64,000 nucleotides of DNA, from contig CACCYL010000003.1 in NCBI GenBank assembly GCA_902550225.1, positions 70,213 to 134,212 on the forward strand, in the 5' to 3' direction. A model generated the notes under the pieces. That model was given only the letters and a program-made list of their open reading frames with translations. It was not told the DNA's origin and ran no database searches. Source of the DNA: an uncultured Alphaproteobacteria bacterium. Its GTDB lineage: Bacteria > Pseudomonadota > Alphaproteobacteria > Methylaequorales > Methylaequoraceae. Each line of letters starts with the position of its first letter. Position 1 is the first letter of the stretch. Of the stretch, positions 1 to 9,798 are shown in pieces. The translations under genes and the position numbers were made by a program.

Positions 1-620
1 GAATCGGATTTTTCTTCTCTGATGTACTTTACAAGACCATAATCTTTAGCAAACCAAGAAGTAGAAAAAACTTCAATATTTATCACATCCAATGGAGGTC
101 CTGGATTGTAACTCGTTTTACCGTAACCTGAGATCTTTATACAATTTTTAATTTTTTTTCCGTTTATTGAAACTGTCTCATTAATGCTTTCAATTTTGTT
201 TGTTAATTTAAAAGGCAGATTTGTATCGTATATCCTGTCATAACCTAATTTCATCTGCAGGCTAGTTTTGTCATTTGTTTCCCATTGAGTGTCCTTAATA
301 ATAGGAAAGGCTATGAGCAGCTGTTTGTTCTCATTCTCATTTGCAGAAAAAAAGTCATTAGTGTTTTTTTTAAAAATGCCCTCATCCTCAAAAACATAGA
401 AAGTTATTTCTCCATCATTTTTCAGAACTGGTATTGCATTATTTACTCTAGGCAGAAAATAAAAACTCTGTCTGTAAGATTTTTTTGTTTTTTCTTTGTC
501 TTCAAAAAAAACATCATAAAAAATTTTTTTACCTTCATTGTGTGGAAAATAATTAGAGTCAAAATTACATGAGGTTATGATTAAAACAAAAATAAGTTTT
601 GCTAAAATTTTTAAGGACAT
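1..620 (-). CDS. Predicted lipoprotein, 3' end truncated by window edge
   Basis: Minus-strand open frame from ATG at 620 to the window edge with no stop; translation begins MSLKILAKLIFVLIITSCNFDSNYFPHNEGKKIFYDVFFEDKEK, with a signal peptide and lipobox-like ITSC. The + ORF 285..572 is its antisense. Confidence 0.75.
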   Translation of the reverse strand, partial: MSLKILAKLIFVLIITSCNFDSNYFPHNEGKKIFYDVFFEDKEKTKKSYRQSFYFLPRVNNAIPVLKNDGEITFYVFEDEGIFKKNTNDFFSANENENKQLLIAFPIIKDTQWETNDKTSLQMKLGYDRIYDTNLPFKLTNKIESINETVSINGKKIKNCIKISGYGKTSYNPGPPLDVINIEVFSTSWFAKDYGLVKYIREEKSD

Positions 621-626
621 TTTTAA

Positions 627-1235
627 TTAAAATTTTTCTTCATTAATAAGTGGTGAAAGACCAAGCTGGAACTCCAAAGCGTTGCATAACATTTGACCAA
701 TTAATATGTGAGCTTCTTGTATTCTTGAGGTATTTTTAGCTGGTATAGATATAACTTCGTCTGTTATTTTTTCAATCTTTTTTATATTTCTTCCCGTAAA
801 AGCCACTGATTTCATTTTATTCTCCTTGGCATATTGAAGCCCTTCCAGTACATTCTGACTTTTGCCAGAAGTTGTTATTCCAATAGCGACATCTCCAACT
901 TGTCCTATTGCTTCAAGTTGTCTAGAAAAAATGTATTTAAATCCAAAATCGTTGCCGATAGCAGATATTGCTGATGTATCTGTTACTAAAGATATAGCTG
1001 GGATTGACTTTCTATTTTCGCAGAATCTAACCGTCAGTTCTGTAGACAAATGTTGTGCGTCTGCGGCACTCCCTCCGTTTCCGAAAAAAATAATTTTTTT
1101 CCCATTTTTTAAGGACTTAACACAAATATTTACGAGATTTAGAAAATTTCTCTCAACACTTGATTTTGTTTTTTCTATAACCAACTCGTGTTCATTAATC
1201 TGTGATAGAAAAAAATTTTTAATTTCACGCTTCAT
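627..1235 (-). CDS. gmhA: Phosphoheptose isomerase (D-sedoheptulose-7-phosphate isomerase), SIS domain
   Basis: FGNGGSAADAQHLSTELTVRF motif; typical length and N-terminus of GmhA. Confidence 0.9.
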   Translation of the reverse strand: MKREIKNFFLSQINEHELVIEKTKSSVERNFLNLVNICVKSLKNGKKIIFFGNGGSAADAQHLSTELTVRFCENRKSIPAISLVTDTSAISAIGNDFGFKYIFSRQLEAIGQVGDVAIGITTSGKSQNVLEGLQYAKENKMKSVAFTGRNIKKIEKITDEVISIPAKNTSRIQEAHILIGQMLCNALEFQLGLSPLINEEKF

Positions 1236-1246
1236 TTTTTCTTATT

Positions 1247-1322
1247 TGGTGATCTTATCTGGACTCGAACCAGAAATTAATCCTTAGGAGGGATTTGTTA
1301 TATCCAGTTTAACTATAAGACC
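1247..1322 (-). tRNA. tRNA-Arg (anticodon CCU), CCA encoded
   Basis: Reverse complement GGTCTTATAGTTAAACTGGATATAACAAATCCCTCCTAAGGATTAATTTCTGGTTCGAGTCCAGATAAGATCACCA folds as a cloverleaf: acceptor GGTCTTA/TAAGATC, D stem GTTA/TAAC, anticodon stem AATCC/GGATT with loop CTCCTAA, T arm TCTGG-TTCGAGT-CCAGA. Confidence 0.95.
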
Positions 1323-1326
1323 ACTT

Positions 1327-1845
1327 TTACCTTCCCATAGGAATTTGATATTTTAAAACTAAAGTCTCTGAGCCAGGGTTCTTTTTACCACTATCAGCGT
1401 TTGAAATATGAAAAATACCAACCCCTATTCTCGCATTGTTTTTAAACCTGTAAAACATATCAATTCCAATATAAAACTCTAGAGGATTTCCCGCCTTTAT
1501 TTCGTTTCCATCTTTGTAATATCCACAGGCTAAACTAGGAGTTACAACAAAATTCTTTTTTTTTCCATAATAACCATCAATACCGAATCCACCATAAGCA
1601 TAATATGCATTTTCATTGGTTCCCAAAAATCCAGCAAAAGGCTTAATTAAATTAAACATCTTTCTCCCACTGTGAAGTTCTAGATTTATCATGCCAGATT
1701 GGTCGTTATGAGGCGGAGAACCATCTTCCATATAATTAAAAATGCCCAAACCAACTGAAAATCTAGATGAATCCTTTGCATATAAGTTTGATGAAATCAT
1801 GATAATAATAAAAAAAAATATGTAAATTGGTTTGAAATTTTTCAT
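1327..1845 (-). CDS. PagL-like lipid A 3-O-deacylase / acyloxyacyl hydrolase family outer-membrane protein
   Basis: Signal peptide; C-terminal RIGVGIFHISNADSGKKNPGSETLVLKYQIP resembles the PagL His-x-Ser-Asn...Asn-Pro-Gly-x-Glu catalytic region. Confidence 0.75.
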   Translation of the reverse strand: MKNFKPIYIFFFIIIMISSNLYAKDSSRFSVGLGIFNYMEDGSPPHNDQSGMINLELHSGRKMFNLIKPFAGFLGTNENAYYAYGGFGIDGYYGKKKNFVVTPSLACGYYKDGNEIKAGNPLEFYIGIDMFYRFKNNARIGVGIFHISNADSGKKNPGSETLVLKYQIPMGR

Positions 1846-1847
1846 AA

Positions 1848-2393
1848 TTAATTAAAGGGTATATGATATTTGAAAATTATTTGTTCAGAACCAGGATTTC
1901 TATAACCCAAACCTGCATTAGAGATATGAAAAATTCCAACGCCAACCCTTACATTGTTTCTAAATCTGTATGTAATATCCCCACCACTTCTAAATTCTAG
2001 TGTATGTCCTAGTCTAATTTGATCCCCATCCTCATACGCACCTACTGCCAAACTCGGGGAGAGTAAAAAGCACTTACAATCAAAAAAATAAAGATCAGTT
2101 GATAATCCAAAGTAACCATAGAATGCATTTTCAGTCGTTCCAAGAAAGCCTAAAAGTGGTTTGATAAATCCAAATGCCTTTTTTTTTGAAAAATATTCAA
2201 AATTATAAGCTATCGAAGATTGATTGAAATCATCACTTCCGTGTTTCATAAAATTATAAATTCCTCCACCAAGGGCGATTCTATTTTTATTATCCTTTGC
2301 GAGTGACATATTACTCACAAAAGAAAACAAAAATATGATAATAAAAAAATTTAACTTATTCTTCATTAATTTTTTACAATAACACTCAAACAA
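1848..2393 (-). CDS. PagL-like lipid A deacylase, tandem paralog
   Basis: VRVGVGIFHISNAGLGYRNPGSEQIIFKYHIP; clearly paralogous to 1327..1845; true start probably the internal MKNKLNFF. Confidence 0.75.
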   Translation of the reverse strand: MFECYCKKLMKNKLNFFIIIFLFSFVSNMSLAKDNKNRIALGGGIYNFMKHGSDDFNQSSIAYNFEYFSKKKAFGFIKPLLGFLGTTENAFYGYFGLSTDLYFFDCKCFLLSPSLAVGAYEDGDQIRLGHTLEFRSGGDITYRFRNNVRVGVGIFHISNAGLGYRNPGSEQIIFKYHIPFN

Positions 2394-2407
2394 ACTATCA
2401 TTTAATA

Positions 2408-3856
2408 ATGAAAAATAAAATTAAATATTCCTTTTTAATAATTTCAATTTTTATTTTATTTAACTTCGTTCAAGGGTGTCAAAAAAATCCTGCAACCGGA
2501 GATAGTGAGTTTAATCTTTTATCAGAAAGTGAAGAAGAGGCAATTGGAAGAAGTGAACATCAAAAAATTATTAAACAATTTGGCGGTGAGTATCAGAATC
2601 CAAAATTAAAAAATTATGTTGAAAGCTTAGGAAATTTTTTAGTCAGCACATCAGAACTTTCTGATAAAAAGTTTACATTCACAATCTTAGATACACATAT
2701 AATAAATGCATTTGCACTCCCTGGTGGGTTTGTTTATTTGACAAGAGGGTTAATATATCTATGTCAAAATGAAGCTCAGCTAGCTGGAGTTATTGCACAT
2801 GAAATTGGACACATAACTGCCAGACATTCAGCGAGAAGATATACGAAAAGTGTTGGAACCGGAGTCCTATTACAAATTCTGAATGTTTTTTCACAGAATA
2901 ATTTTGTTAACAATCTTTTAGGTCAGTCAGCTCAACTTTATCTTTTATCCTACTCAAGGTCTCAAGAATATCAAGCTGATCAGCTAGCTGTGAGATATAT
3001 GATAAGAGCAGGATTTGATGCAAAAGAAATGGCGAACTTTTTAAGAATAATGGAGGAATATGCAGAGGTTCAAAGAGAAATACTTAAAATAAAGAATAAG
3101 GTTTCTGAGCTCTTAAAAACTCACCCTAATTCATCAAAGAGGGTTCAAGAGGTAATTGAAAGTTACAAAGGACAGACTCAATTAAATCCAATAGTAGGGA
3201 AAGAAATTTTCTTAAAAAAGATTGATGGTATCATTTATGGAGACAGACCTGAGCAGGGATTTTTCTATAGAGATAGTTTTGTACATAAACCATTGGGATT
3301 TAAATTTTCATTTGATCAGGATTTCTATTTTATCAATAATCCAAATTCGTTAATTGGAATCACTAAAAAGAAGACAAAAATAATTTTTGATCTTCACCAA
3401 GATTCAGGAAAAAATAACGTTGATTATATAAGTAAATGGTTAAAAATTGATAAGAAACAGATTTTAGATTTTGAATCAAGATCTCATAATAATTTAAATA
3501 TAAATATAGGAAGGTTTGAGAAAAATAAAAAAACCTTTGTTTTTGCAACCATTCAAGAGAGTGAGGAACTAATTTATCGGTTTCTACTAATTAGCACAAA
3601 GGAGGAATTAAAAAATTACAATGACAAATTTAAAAAAATGGTTTTAAGTTTCTCAAAATTATCAGAAATTCAAATAAAATCAATTAAACCACCAACTATC
3701 AAAGTTGTAACAGCTCCGTCTAGTCCAGAATTAATAGGAAATATAATAAATAAAATGAATATTCAAAGCATGTATTCTCAAAAGATTTTCTCAAATCTTA
3801 ATGATTTTAAAGATGATAAATTTAAGCCGAATCAAAAAATTAAGACTATTTATTGA
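2408..3856 (+). CDS. M48 family metalloprotease, lipoprotein
   Basis: Lipobox FVQGC, NPATGDSEFNLLSESEE, zinc motif HEIGHITARHSARR. Confidence 0.9.
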   Translation: MKNKIKYSFLIISIFILFNFVQGCQKNPATGDSEFNLLSESEEEAIGRSEHQKIIKQFGGEYQNPKLKNYVESLGNFLVSTSELSDKKFTFTILDTHIINAFALPGGFVYLTRGLIYLCQNEAQLAGVIAHEIGHITARHSARRYTKSVGTGVLLQILNVFSQNNFVNNLLGQSAQLYLLSYSRSQEYQADQLAVRYMIRAGFDAKEMANFLRIMEEYAEVQREILKIKNKVSELLKTHPNSSKRVQEVIESYKGQTQLNPIVGKEIFLKKIDGIIYGDRPEQGFFYRDSFVHKPLGFKFSFDQDFYFINNPNSLIGITKKKTKIIFDLHQDSGKNNVDYISKWLKIDKKQILDFESRSHNNLNINIGRFEKNKKTFVFATIQESEELIYRFLLISTKEELKNYNDKFKKMVLSFSKLSEIQIKSIKPPTIKVVTAPSSPELIGNIINKMNIQSMYSQKIFSNLNDFKDDKFKPNQKIKTIY

Positions 3857-4350
3857 TTTAGTAACTCTTCAAGTTTGTTTTTGGCCATTTTTTTTTCAAG
3901 ATTTTGAACGGCAGCATATTCATTGCTTAATCTATTTAAAGCTGTGAGGTAAATCTGTCTTTCGGAATAAGATTGTTGTTCTAAAGAATCTTCTTTTTTA
4001 TGAAGATCCCTTACAACTTCAGCAATAAGCACTGGGTCTCCACTATTAATATTTTTCTCATATTCTTTTGCTCTTTTGATCCACATATCTTTTTTTATTG
4101 ACGGTTTCTCAGCTAAGACATCTAAAGCTCTTGAAAGCCTGTTTTTATTACTTAATTTTCTTAATCCAGAACTAGACGCTTTTTCTCTGGGGATCCTTAA
4201 TTTCATTTTATCTTGTTTAAAATTTATTAAAATGAAATCTTGCTTCGATCCATCTATATCATAAGTATCGAAGTTTTCTATCTCACCTACACCATAAGTT
4301 GGATAAACTACTAGATCACCGATATCTAGTTCTAAAACTTTTTTTTTCAA
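3850..4350 (-). CDS. carD: CarD family transcriptional regulator
   Basis: LDIGDLVVYPTYGVGEIENFDTYDIDG N-terminal RNAP-interacting domain. Confidence 0.9.
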   Translation of the reverse strand: MKKKVLELDIGDLVVYPTYGVGEIENFDTYDIDGSKQDFILINFKQDKMKLRIPREKASSSGLRKLSNKNRLSRALDVLAEKPSIKKDMWIKRAKEYEKNINSGDPVLIAEVVRDLHKKEDSLEQQSYSERQIYLTALNRLSNEYAAVQNLEKKMAKNKLEELLNQ

Positions 4351-4414
4351 TTAAGTCTCCGTTTTAATTAAGCGTGAATAATATAATAAATAAAATAAAA
4401 ACTAAAGATAAATG

Positions 4415-4753
4415 TTATGAACCTTTTCCTGGGTTAGGGCTAAAGTGTTTTTCGAACTTACTTTTTACATCCTTCCACTCATCACTATCAGACGGAGGAG
4501 TTCCCATCTTATTAATATTTGGCCATTTTTCAGCATATTCTCTATTAATATCAAGCCATTTTTGCGCATCATCGCATGAATCGTCACTTATTGCCTCAAC
4601 TGGACACTCTGGTTCGCAAACTCCACAATCAATACATTCGTCTGGATGAATGACGAGAAAATTTTCACCTTCGTAAAAACAATCGACAGGGCAAACCTCA
4701 ACGCAATCCATATATTTACATTTTACGCAAGCATCTTTTACTATATATGTCAT
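4415..4753 (-). CDS. fdxA: Ferredoxin, 7Fe/8Fe FdxA type
   Basis: [29 protein letters not shown]...[16 protein letters not shown] cysteine pattern. Confidence 0.93.
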   Translation of the reverse strand: MTYIVKDACVKCKYMDCVEVCPVDCFYEGENFLVIHPDECIDCGVCEPECPVEAISDDSCDDAQKWLDINREYAEKWPNINKMGTPPSDSDEWKDVKSKFEKHFSPNPGKGS

Positions 4754-4806
4754 TTTTTATTATATAGAACAGAAAAAATACTAATTCAAGTTAATAACTA
4801 GACATT

Positions 4807-7140
4807 TTAAAAATCATAAATTTTCTTAGGGTTTTTAAAGAAAATTTTTTCAAACTTGTTATTTGGTAAGAATGAAAATTTTTGTTTTTTAAAAAAATAA
4901 ACTTTCCTTGATAGAGATTCAAAATATTGATGATCAACTAAAAAGTGTTCTTTATTGATTTGAATTTTGTAAAACCCTAACTTTTTGTAAAAGTTGATAG
5001 TAGTTTTTACACTTTTTTTGAAATTTAAAGAAAAAATCGGCTCGTCAATAAATGTTTTCATTTCATACTTAAAAAAAATATTTATAAGCATTTGTTTTAA
5101 ATGACTAAGTTTATTACCGTTAAAATAAAAGAAATTTACTCCAACTCTAAAGCCAAACTTCCTGTATTCTTTTAATTCTTCTGAGGTTAGTTGTTTTAAA
5201 AAATCGTTAATATTTTTTCTCTCACAATGTCCCAGATTTTCTAGAACGCTAAAGTTAATTGCTCTACAGGCGCCGTTTTTTTTTATCTTTTGAAGTTGAC
5301 TAATAAATGGAAGCTCTTTTCTCACTAAGAAATAAAAAAAATTCAAAACTTTCGATTTAATAACTTTTTCAAAATTAAGAAAAAATTTATCAAGAAAAAC
5401 CTCAAGTCTTGGCTTTGTCAAAGATTTATCTTTCAAAAAACAACCTATTACGTCTTTTTTCCAAAGAATAGTCCCATCAATTTTAAATTCAAAAGAAACA
5501 AAGCTGGAGTTTAAAAATTCGTTTTTAATTTTTAATGAAAATTCTGTTAAGCTTTTCTTTAGTATTTTATTATTAAAAATACTTTTACTTTTTTTAAAAT
5601 TTTGATTTATATCAAATTTTAAACCGTTTCTGCAGCCAATGATTTCTTTTCCAAAACAAATTTTTTTTTTCTCAAATCTGACGATATGGTTCGTTTGTAT
5701 TAGATTGGTTGAATTTTCTAATTCAAAATTTTTATACTCCCCAATAAACTCTGTCATAAGCTCTTTATGTAATTTTAATGCAAACTGAAGTTCAAGTTTT
5801 TTGACCTTCTTTTGAAATCTTTCACCATTTTTTATCCATTCTCTTTTAAAAGAAATAAACGACCAAGTTCTGAGTTGCGACAACTTATAATTAAGCTCTG
5901 GTATTTTTTTTGTAAAACGATTAATTTCATTCAAATTTTGTTTTACCCATTGATCTGGAATACATTTGTTTTGACTAATAAGGTAAAAAAATATTTTCTT
6001 TAAAAATCTTGTATGATATTCATCTAAATTTTTAGAGTAATCAGGTACACTGCATATTTCCCATAGTTGTTTTAAATGGATTGGGTTTGTTAAATTTTTT
6101 TTAAACTCATTTTCTTCAAGAAATATTTTTACATATCTATGATCATTTCCATCATTTTTAAGTCTTAAATATTTTTTGTTGGGTCTTACAGATAATGATT
6201 TTAGTAAATTTGATGGTGAACTAAAATTCAATTTATCATTTCTCCAGTAAATTTTTTTAATTTCAGTGAATTCATAATTTTCTACAAAATTTATAATATC
6301 ATTTCTTAGACTCTTTAAATCACATGTTGTCCCAAAGTATCCGTCATTAAAGTGTCTTCCTGCTCTTCCAGCGATTTGGGCAATTTCATCATATGTTAAA
6401 TACCTACCATTTAACCCGTCAAATTTTTTTATGCCGGAAAAAAAAATATTTTTTATGTTCAGGTTTAAGCCCATCCCAATAGCATCAGTTGCTACAATAT
6501 AGTCAACTTTGCCATCCTCGAATAATTTTACTTGTGCATTTCTTACATCTGGAGACAAGGCACCCAGTACAACCGAGACTCCACCATGTGATTGTTTAAT
6601 CTTATTTGCTATTTCATATACATCAATTTGAGAAAACGCAATCACCGCTGATCTTTTTGGAAGTCTAGTGAGATTTTTGTAGCCGATATATGATAGTTTC
6701 GACATTCGTGGTTTTTTATTAATTTGAATATCTGGATATATTTTTAATAAAATATTTTCTATACTTCTTGAGCCTAAAAACAATGTTTCCTTGAGACCTC
6801 TATTATTCAAGATTCGTTTTGTGAAAATATATCCTCTCTCATAATCTGAAGCCAATTGTACTTCATCAATAGCGACAAAATCAAATTGCAAGTTTTCTGG
6901 GATTGATTCTACAGTACAAAAAAAGTACTTTGCATCTTTTGGAATTATTTTTTCTTCACCAGTTATTAGTGCTATCTTACTTTCTGGTAAAAATTTCTTT
7001 GCAAGCTCAAAATTCTCTCTTGCTAAAAGTCTTAATGGAAATCCTATTACACCAGACTTATATTTTAGCAAACTTTGAATTGCAGTATAAGTTTTGCCAG
7101 TATTAGTTGGACCTAAAAAAGCTGAAATTTTTTTTTTCAT
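4807..7140 (-). CDS. SUV3-like DEAD/DExH RNA helicase
   Basis: AFLGPTNTGKTYTA Walker A, FVAIDEVQLA, QIAGRAGRHFNDG helicase motifs. Confidence 0.88.
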   Translation of the reverse strand: MKKKISAFLGPTNTGKTYTAIQSLLKYKSGVIGFPLRLLARENFELAKKFLPESKIALITGEEKIIPKDAKYFFCTVESIPENLQFDFVAIDEVQLASDYERGYIFTKRILNNRGLKETLFLGSRSIENILLKIYPDIQINKKPRMSKLSYIGYKNLTRLPKRSAVIAFSQIDVYEIANKIKQSHGGVSVVLGALSPDVRNAQVKLFEDGKVDYIVATDAIGMGLNLNIKNIFFSGIKKFDGLNGRYLTYDEIAQIAGRAGRHFNDGYFGTTCDLKSLRNDIINFVENYEFTEIKKIYWRNDKLNFSSPSNLLKSLSVRPNKKYLRLKNDGNDHRYVKIFLEENEFKKNLTNPIHLKQLWEICSVPDYSKNLDEYHTRFLKKIFFYLISQNKCIPDQWVKQNLNEINRFTKKIPELNYKLSQLRTWSFISFKREWIKNGERFQKKVKKLELQFALKLHKELMTEFIGEYKNFELENSTNLIQTNHIVRFEKKKICFGKEIIGCRNGLKFDINQNFKKSKSIFNNKILKKSLTEFSLKIKNEFLNSSFVSFEFKIDGTILWKKDVIGCFLKDKSLTKPRLEVFLDKFFLNFEKVIKSKVLNFFYFLVRKELPFISQLQKIKKNGACRAINFSVLENLGHCERKNINDFLKQLTSEELKEYRKFGFRVGVNFFYFNGNKLSHLKQMLINIFFKYEMKTFIDEPIFSLNFKKSVKTTINFYKKLGFYKIQINKEHFLVDHQYFESLSRKVYFFKKQKFSFLPNNKFEKIFFKNPKKIYDF

Positions 7141-7159
7141 CTTTAACTTAAATCTAAGC

Positions 7160-9763
7160 TTAAATGTTGTTTAACACATACGGAAGAATACCGTTACTTT
7201 CAAAATATCTGATTTCTTTTTCTGTATCAATTCTCGAAATAACATCCAAATAGAATTTTTCCCCATTATGTTTTTCCACCTCTAACTTTTTTTCTATGTT
7301 AGGTCTCAGGAGATAGTCTCTGAGTTTTCCAATGTTGAAAATTTCCTTACCGTAAAATTGAATTTTTTTTAGATGATTACCATTAATTTGCAGTGGTAAA
7401 ACTCCCATACCAACAAGGTTTGATCTGTGAATTCTTTCAAAACTCTCTGCGATCACAACTTTTATACCAAGTAACTTTGTTCCTTTAGCAGCCCAATCTC
7501 GAGATGAGCCTGTACCATATTCTTTTCCAGCTAAAACGACTAAGGGGATATCTTCTTCCTGATATTTTTTTGCCACTTCATATATTTCATTTTCTTTATC
7601 ACTTTTAAAATGCTTTGTATAACCTCCAAATTTAGAAACCATTTTATTTTTTATTCTAATATTAGCAAATGTTCCTCTGGTCATAACCTCGTGATTTCCC
7701 CTTCTGGCTCCATAAGAATTAAAATCGTCAACCTTTATTTGTCTATCTCTCAAATATTTCCCAGCCGAACTATCCTCTTTAATTACTCCTGCTGGAGATA
7801 TATGATCTGTTGTAATTGAATCTCCAAGAATCAACAAAGGTCGAGCTTTGATGTCCTTCAAAAGATCATTTTTCTCAAAATCTAAAAATGGTGGTTTTTT
7901 TATGTATGTTGAAGTCAAAGACCAATCGTAGGTAGAAGATTTTTTAACATTTAATTTTTCCCACTGTTTGTCTCCCTGAAAAATATTAGAATAATTCTTT
8001 CTATAAAAGTTTCTTTTGACATGTTTTTTGAGAATTATATCAGCTTCAGCTTTTGAGGGCCAAAGGTCCTTGAAAAAAATTTTCTTTCCTTTAGATACAC
8101 AAATTGGATCTTTATTAATGTCAATATCAATTCTTCCTGCAAGAGCGTAAATCACTACAAGTGGGGGAGAAGCAAGAAAGTTTGATTTAATATGCGGGTT
8201 TATTCTTCCTTCAAAATTTCTGTTACCAGATATTATACTGCATACATTTAGATCGTTCTTAATAATTTCTTTTCTTACTTTTTCGTCTAATGGTCCTGAA
8301 TTTCCAATGCAGGTAGTACAACCATATCCAATAATGTTAAATCCAATTTTATCTAAATACTGCATCAAATCTGATTCCGAAAGGTATTTATCTACTACTT
8401 TGCTTCCTGGTGCAAAAGAAGTTTTAACCCACCAAGGAGTTTTGAGTCCAAGTTGAACAGCTTTCTTAGCAACTAGGCCAGCCATCACTAAAACAGATGG
8501 ATTTGAAGTATTTGTACAACTAGTTATTGCTGCGATACAAATTTTCCCATGTGTTAATTTATCAAAATCCAGGGTGTTACTCATTTTGTCATTTTCTAAA
8601 TGTTCTGAAAATTTTTTTGGAACATTTAATAAATTGATTTTATCTTGTGGCCTTTTTGGTCCTGATATGCATGGCTGGATGGAGTTCATATTTATTTCTA
8701 TGTTTTCGTCATAATCAATCTTTTCTGATCCATTATGCCAAATTTTTTGCGCTTTAGAATATTCCTCTACAATTTTGATTTGTTGAGAAGTTCTTCCTGT
8801 AATATGCAAATAATTAAGAGTCTCTTTGTCAACAGGAAAAATTCCGCAAGTCGCTCCATATTCAGGTGCCATATTGGAAATCGTTGACCTTTCCGACAAA
8901 CTCAAAGAACTTAAACCTTTACCATAAAATTCAACGAACTTTCCAACAACATTATGATTTCTTAATTTTTCAGTAATATTTAAAACTAAATCTGTAGCAG
9001 TTAAGCCATCCTTTAATTTACCTTCAAGTCTAACACCTACAACTTTTGGAAGTTGCATAGAAATTGGTTGACCCAACATAACAGCCTCTGCTTCAATCCC
9101 CCCTACGCCCCAACCTAAAACTGATAAAGCATTGACCATGGTAGTATGGCTGTCAGTTCCGACAACAGAGTCCAAAAATAAAAAATTTCTTTTCTTTTGA
9201 ACAATCTGAGCTAGATACTCTATATTAATTTGATGACAAATACCTGATCCAGGTGGAAACAACAAAAAGTTTTTCAAAGAGCCTTGAGCCCATTTTAGTA
9301 ATTTATATCTTTCAGTATTCCTTTCGTATTCTTTTCTTACATTAAAATGCAAAGAATCTTTTCTTGAATAACTATCTACATTTATTGAATGATCTATGAC
9401 TAGACTAACAGGTATGACTGGATTTATTTTATCAGGATCTTTTCCCAAACTTTTCACTTTATCCCTCATGGCAGCTAAATCGGCAATTGCTGGAACACCA
9501 GTATAATCCTGCATTAATACCCTGGTAGGAGAAAATAAAATTTCCTTGCCTGCTTTCCTTTTAATGAGGTTTTCTAAATCTGCTTTATTAACCCCTGTGT
9601 TATCAATGTTTCTAATCAAATTTTCCAAAAGAATTTTGTAAGAAAATGGCAACTTTTCTAAAATAAAATTGAGTTTTTTTTCAGCCTTTTTTAAACTTAC
9701 AAAATTATAAGAATTTTTTTCAACTTTTAGGTTGTCTGTAAAATTTGTTGTTGTTATTTTCAT
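7160..9763 (-). CDS. acnA: Aconitate hydratase A
   Basis: VVGTDSHTTMVNALSVLGWGVGGIEAEAVMLG, SCTNTSNPSVLV, YGTGSSRDWAAKGT. Confidence 0.97.
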   Translation of the reverse strand: MKITTTNFTDNLKVEKNSYNFVSLKKAEKKLNFILEKLPFSYKILLENLIRNIDNTGVNKADLENLIKRKAGKEILFSPTRVLMQDYTGVPAIADLAAMRDKVKSLGKDPDKINPVIPVSLVIDHSINVDSYSRKDSLHFNVRKEYERNTERYKLLKWAQGSLKNFLLFPPGSGICHQINIEYLAQIVQKKRNFLFLDSVVGTDSHTTMVNALSVLGWGVGGIEAEAVMLGQPISMQLPKVVGVRLEGKLKDGLTATDLVLNITEKLRNHNVVGKFVEFYGKGLSSLSLSERSTISNMAPEYGATCGIFPVDKETLNYLHITGRTSQQIKIVEEYSKAQKIWHNGSEKIDYDENIEINMNSIQPCISGPKRPQDKINLLNVPKKFSEHLENDKMSNTLDFDKLTHGKICIAAITSCTNTSNPSVLVMAGLVAKKAVQLGLKTPWWVKTSFAPGSKVVDKYLSESDLMQYLDKIGFNIIGYGCTTCIGNSGPLDEKVRKEIIKNDLNVCSIISGNRNFEGRINPHIKSNFLASPPLVVIYALAGRIDIDINKDPICVSKGKKIFFKDLWPSKAEADIILKKHVKRNFYRKNYSNIFQGDKQWEKLNVKKSSTYDWSLTSTYIKKPPFLDFEKNDLLKDIKARPLLILGDSITTDHISPAGVIKEDSSAGKYLRDRQIKVDDFNSYGARRGNHEVMTRGTFANIRIKNKMVSKFGGYTKHFKSDKENEIYEVAKKYQEEDIPLVVLAGKEYGTGSSRDWAAKGTKLLGIKVVIAESFERIHRSNLVGMGVLPLQINGNHLKKIQFYGKEIFNIGKLRDYLLRPNIEKKLEVEKHNGEKFYLDVISRIDTEKEIRYFESNGILPYVLNNI

Positions 9764-9798
9764 AAATCTTCTAAGTTTTTTAATTAAGGTCTTTTGTC

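Noticed and set aside
285-572. 95-aa + strand ORF
   Set aside because: Antisense to the convincing minus-strand lipoprotein frame; composition typical of a shadow ORF
862-1287. 141-aa + strand ORF
   Set aside because: Antisense to gmhA and reaches into the tRNA-Arg gene
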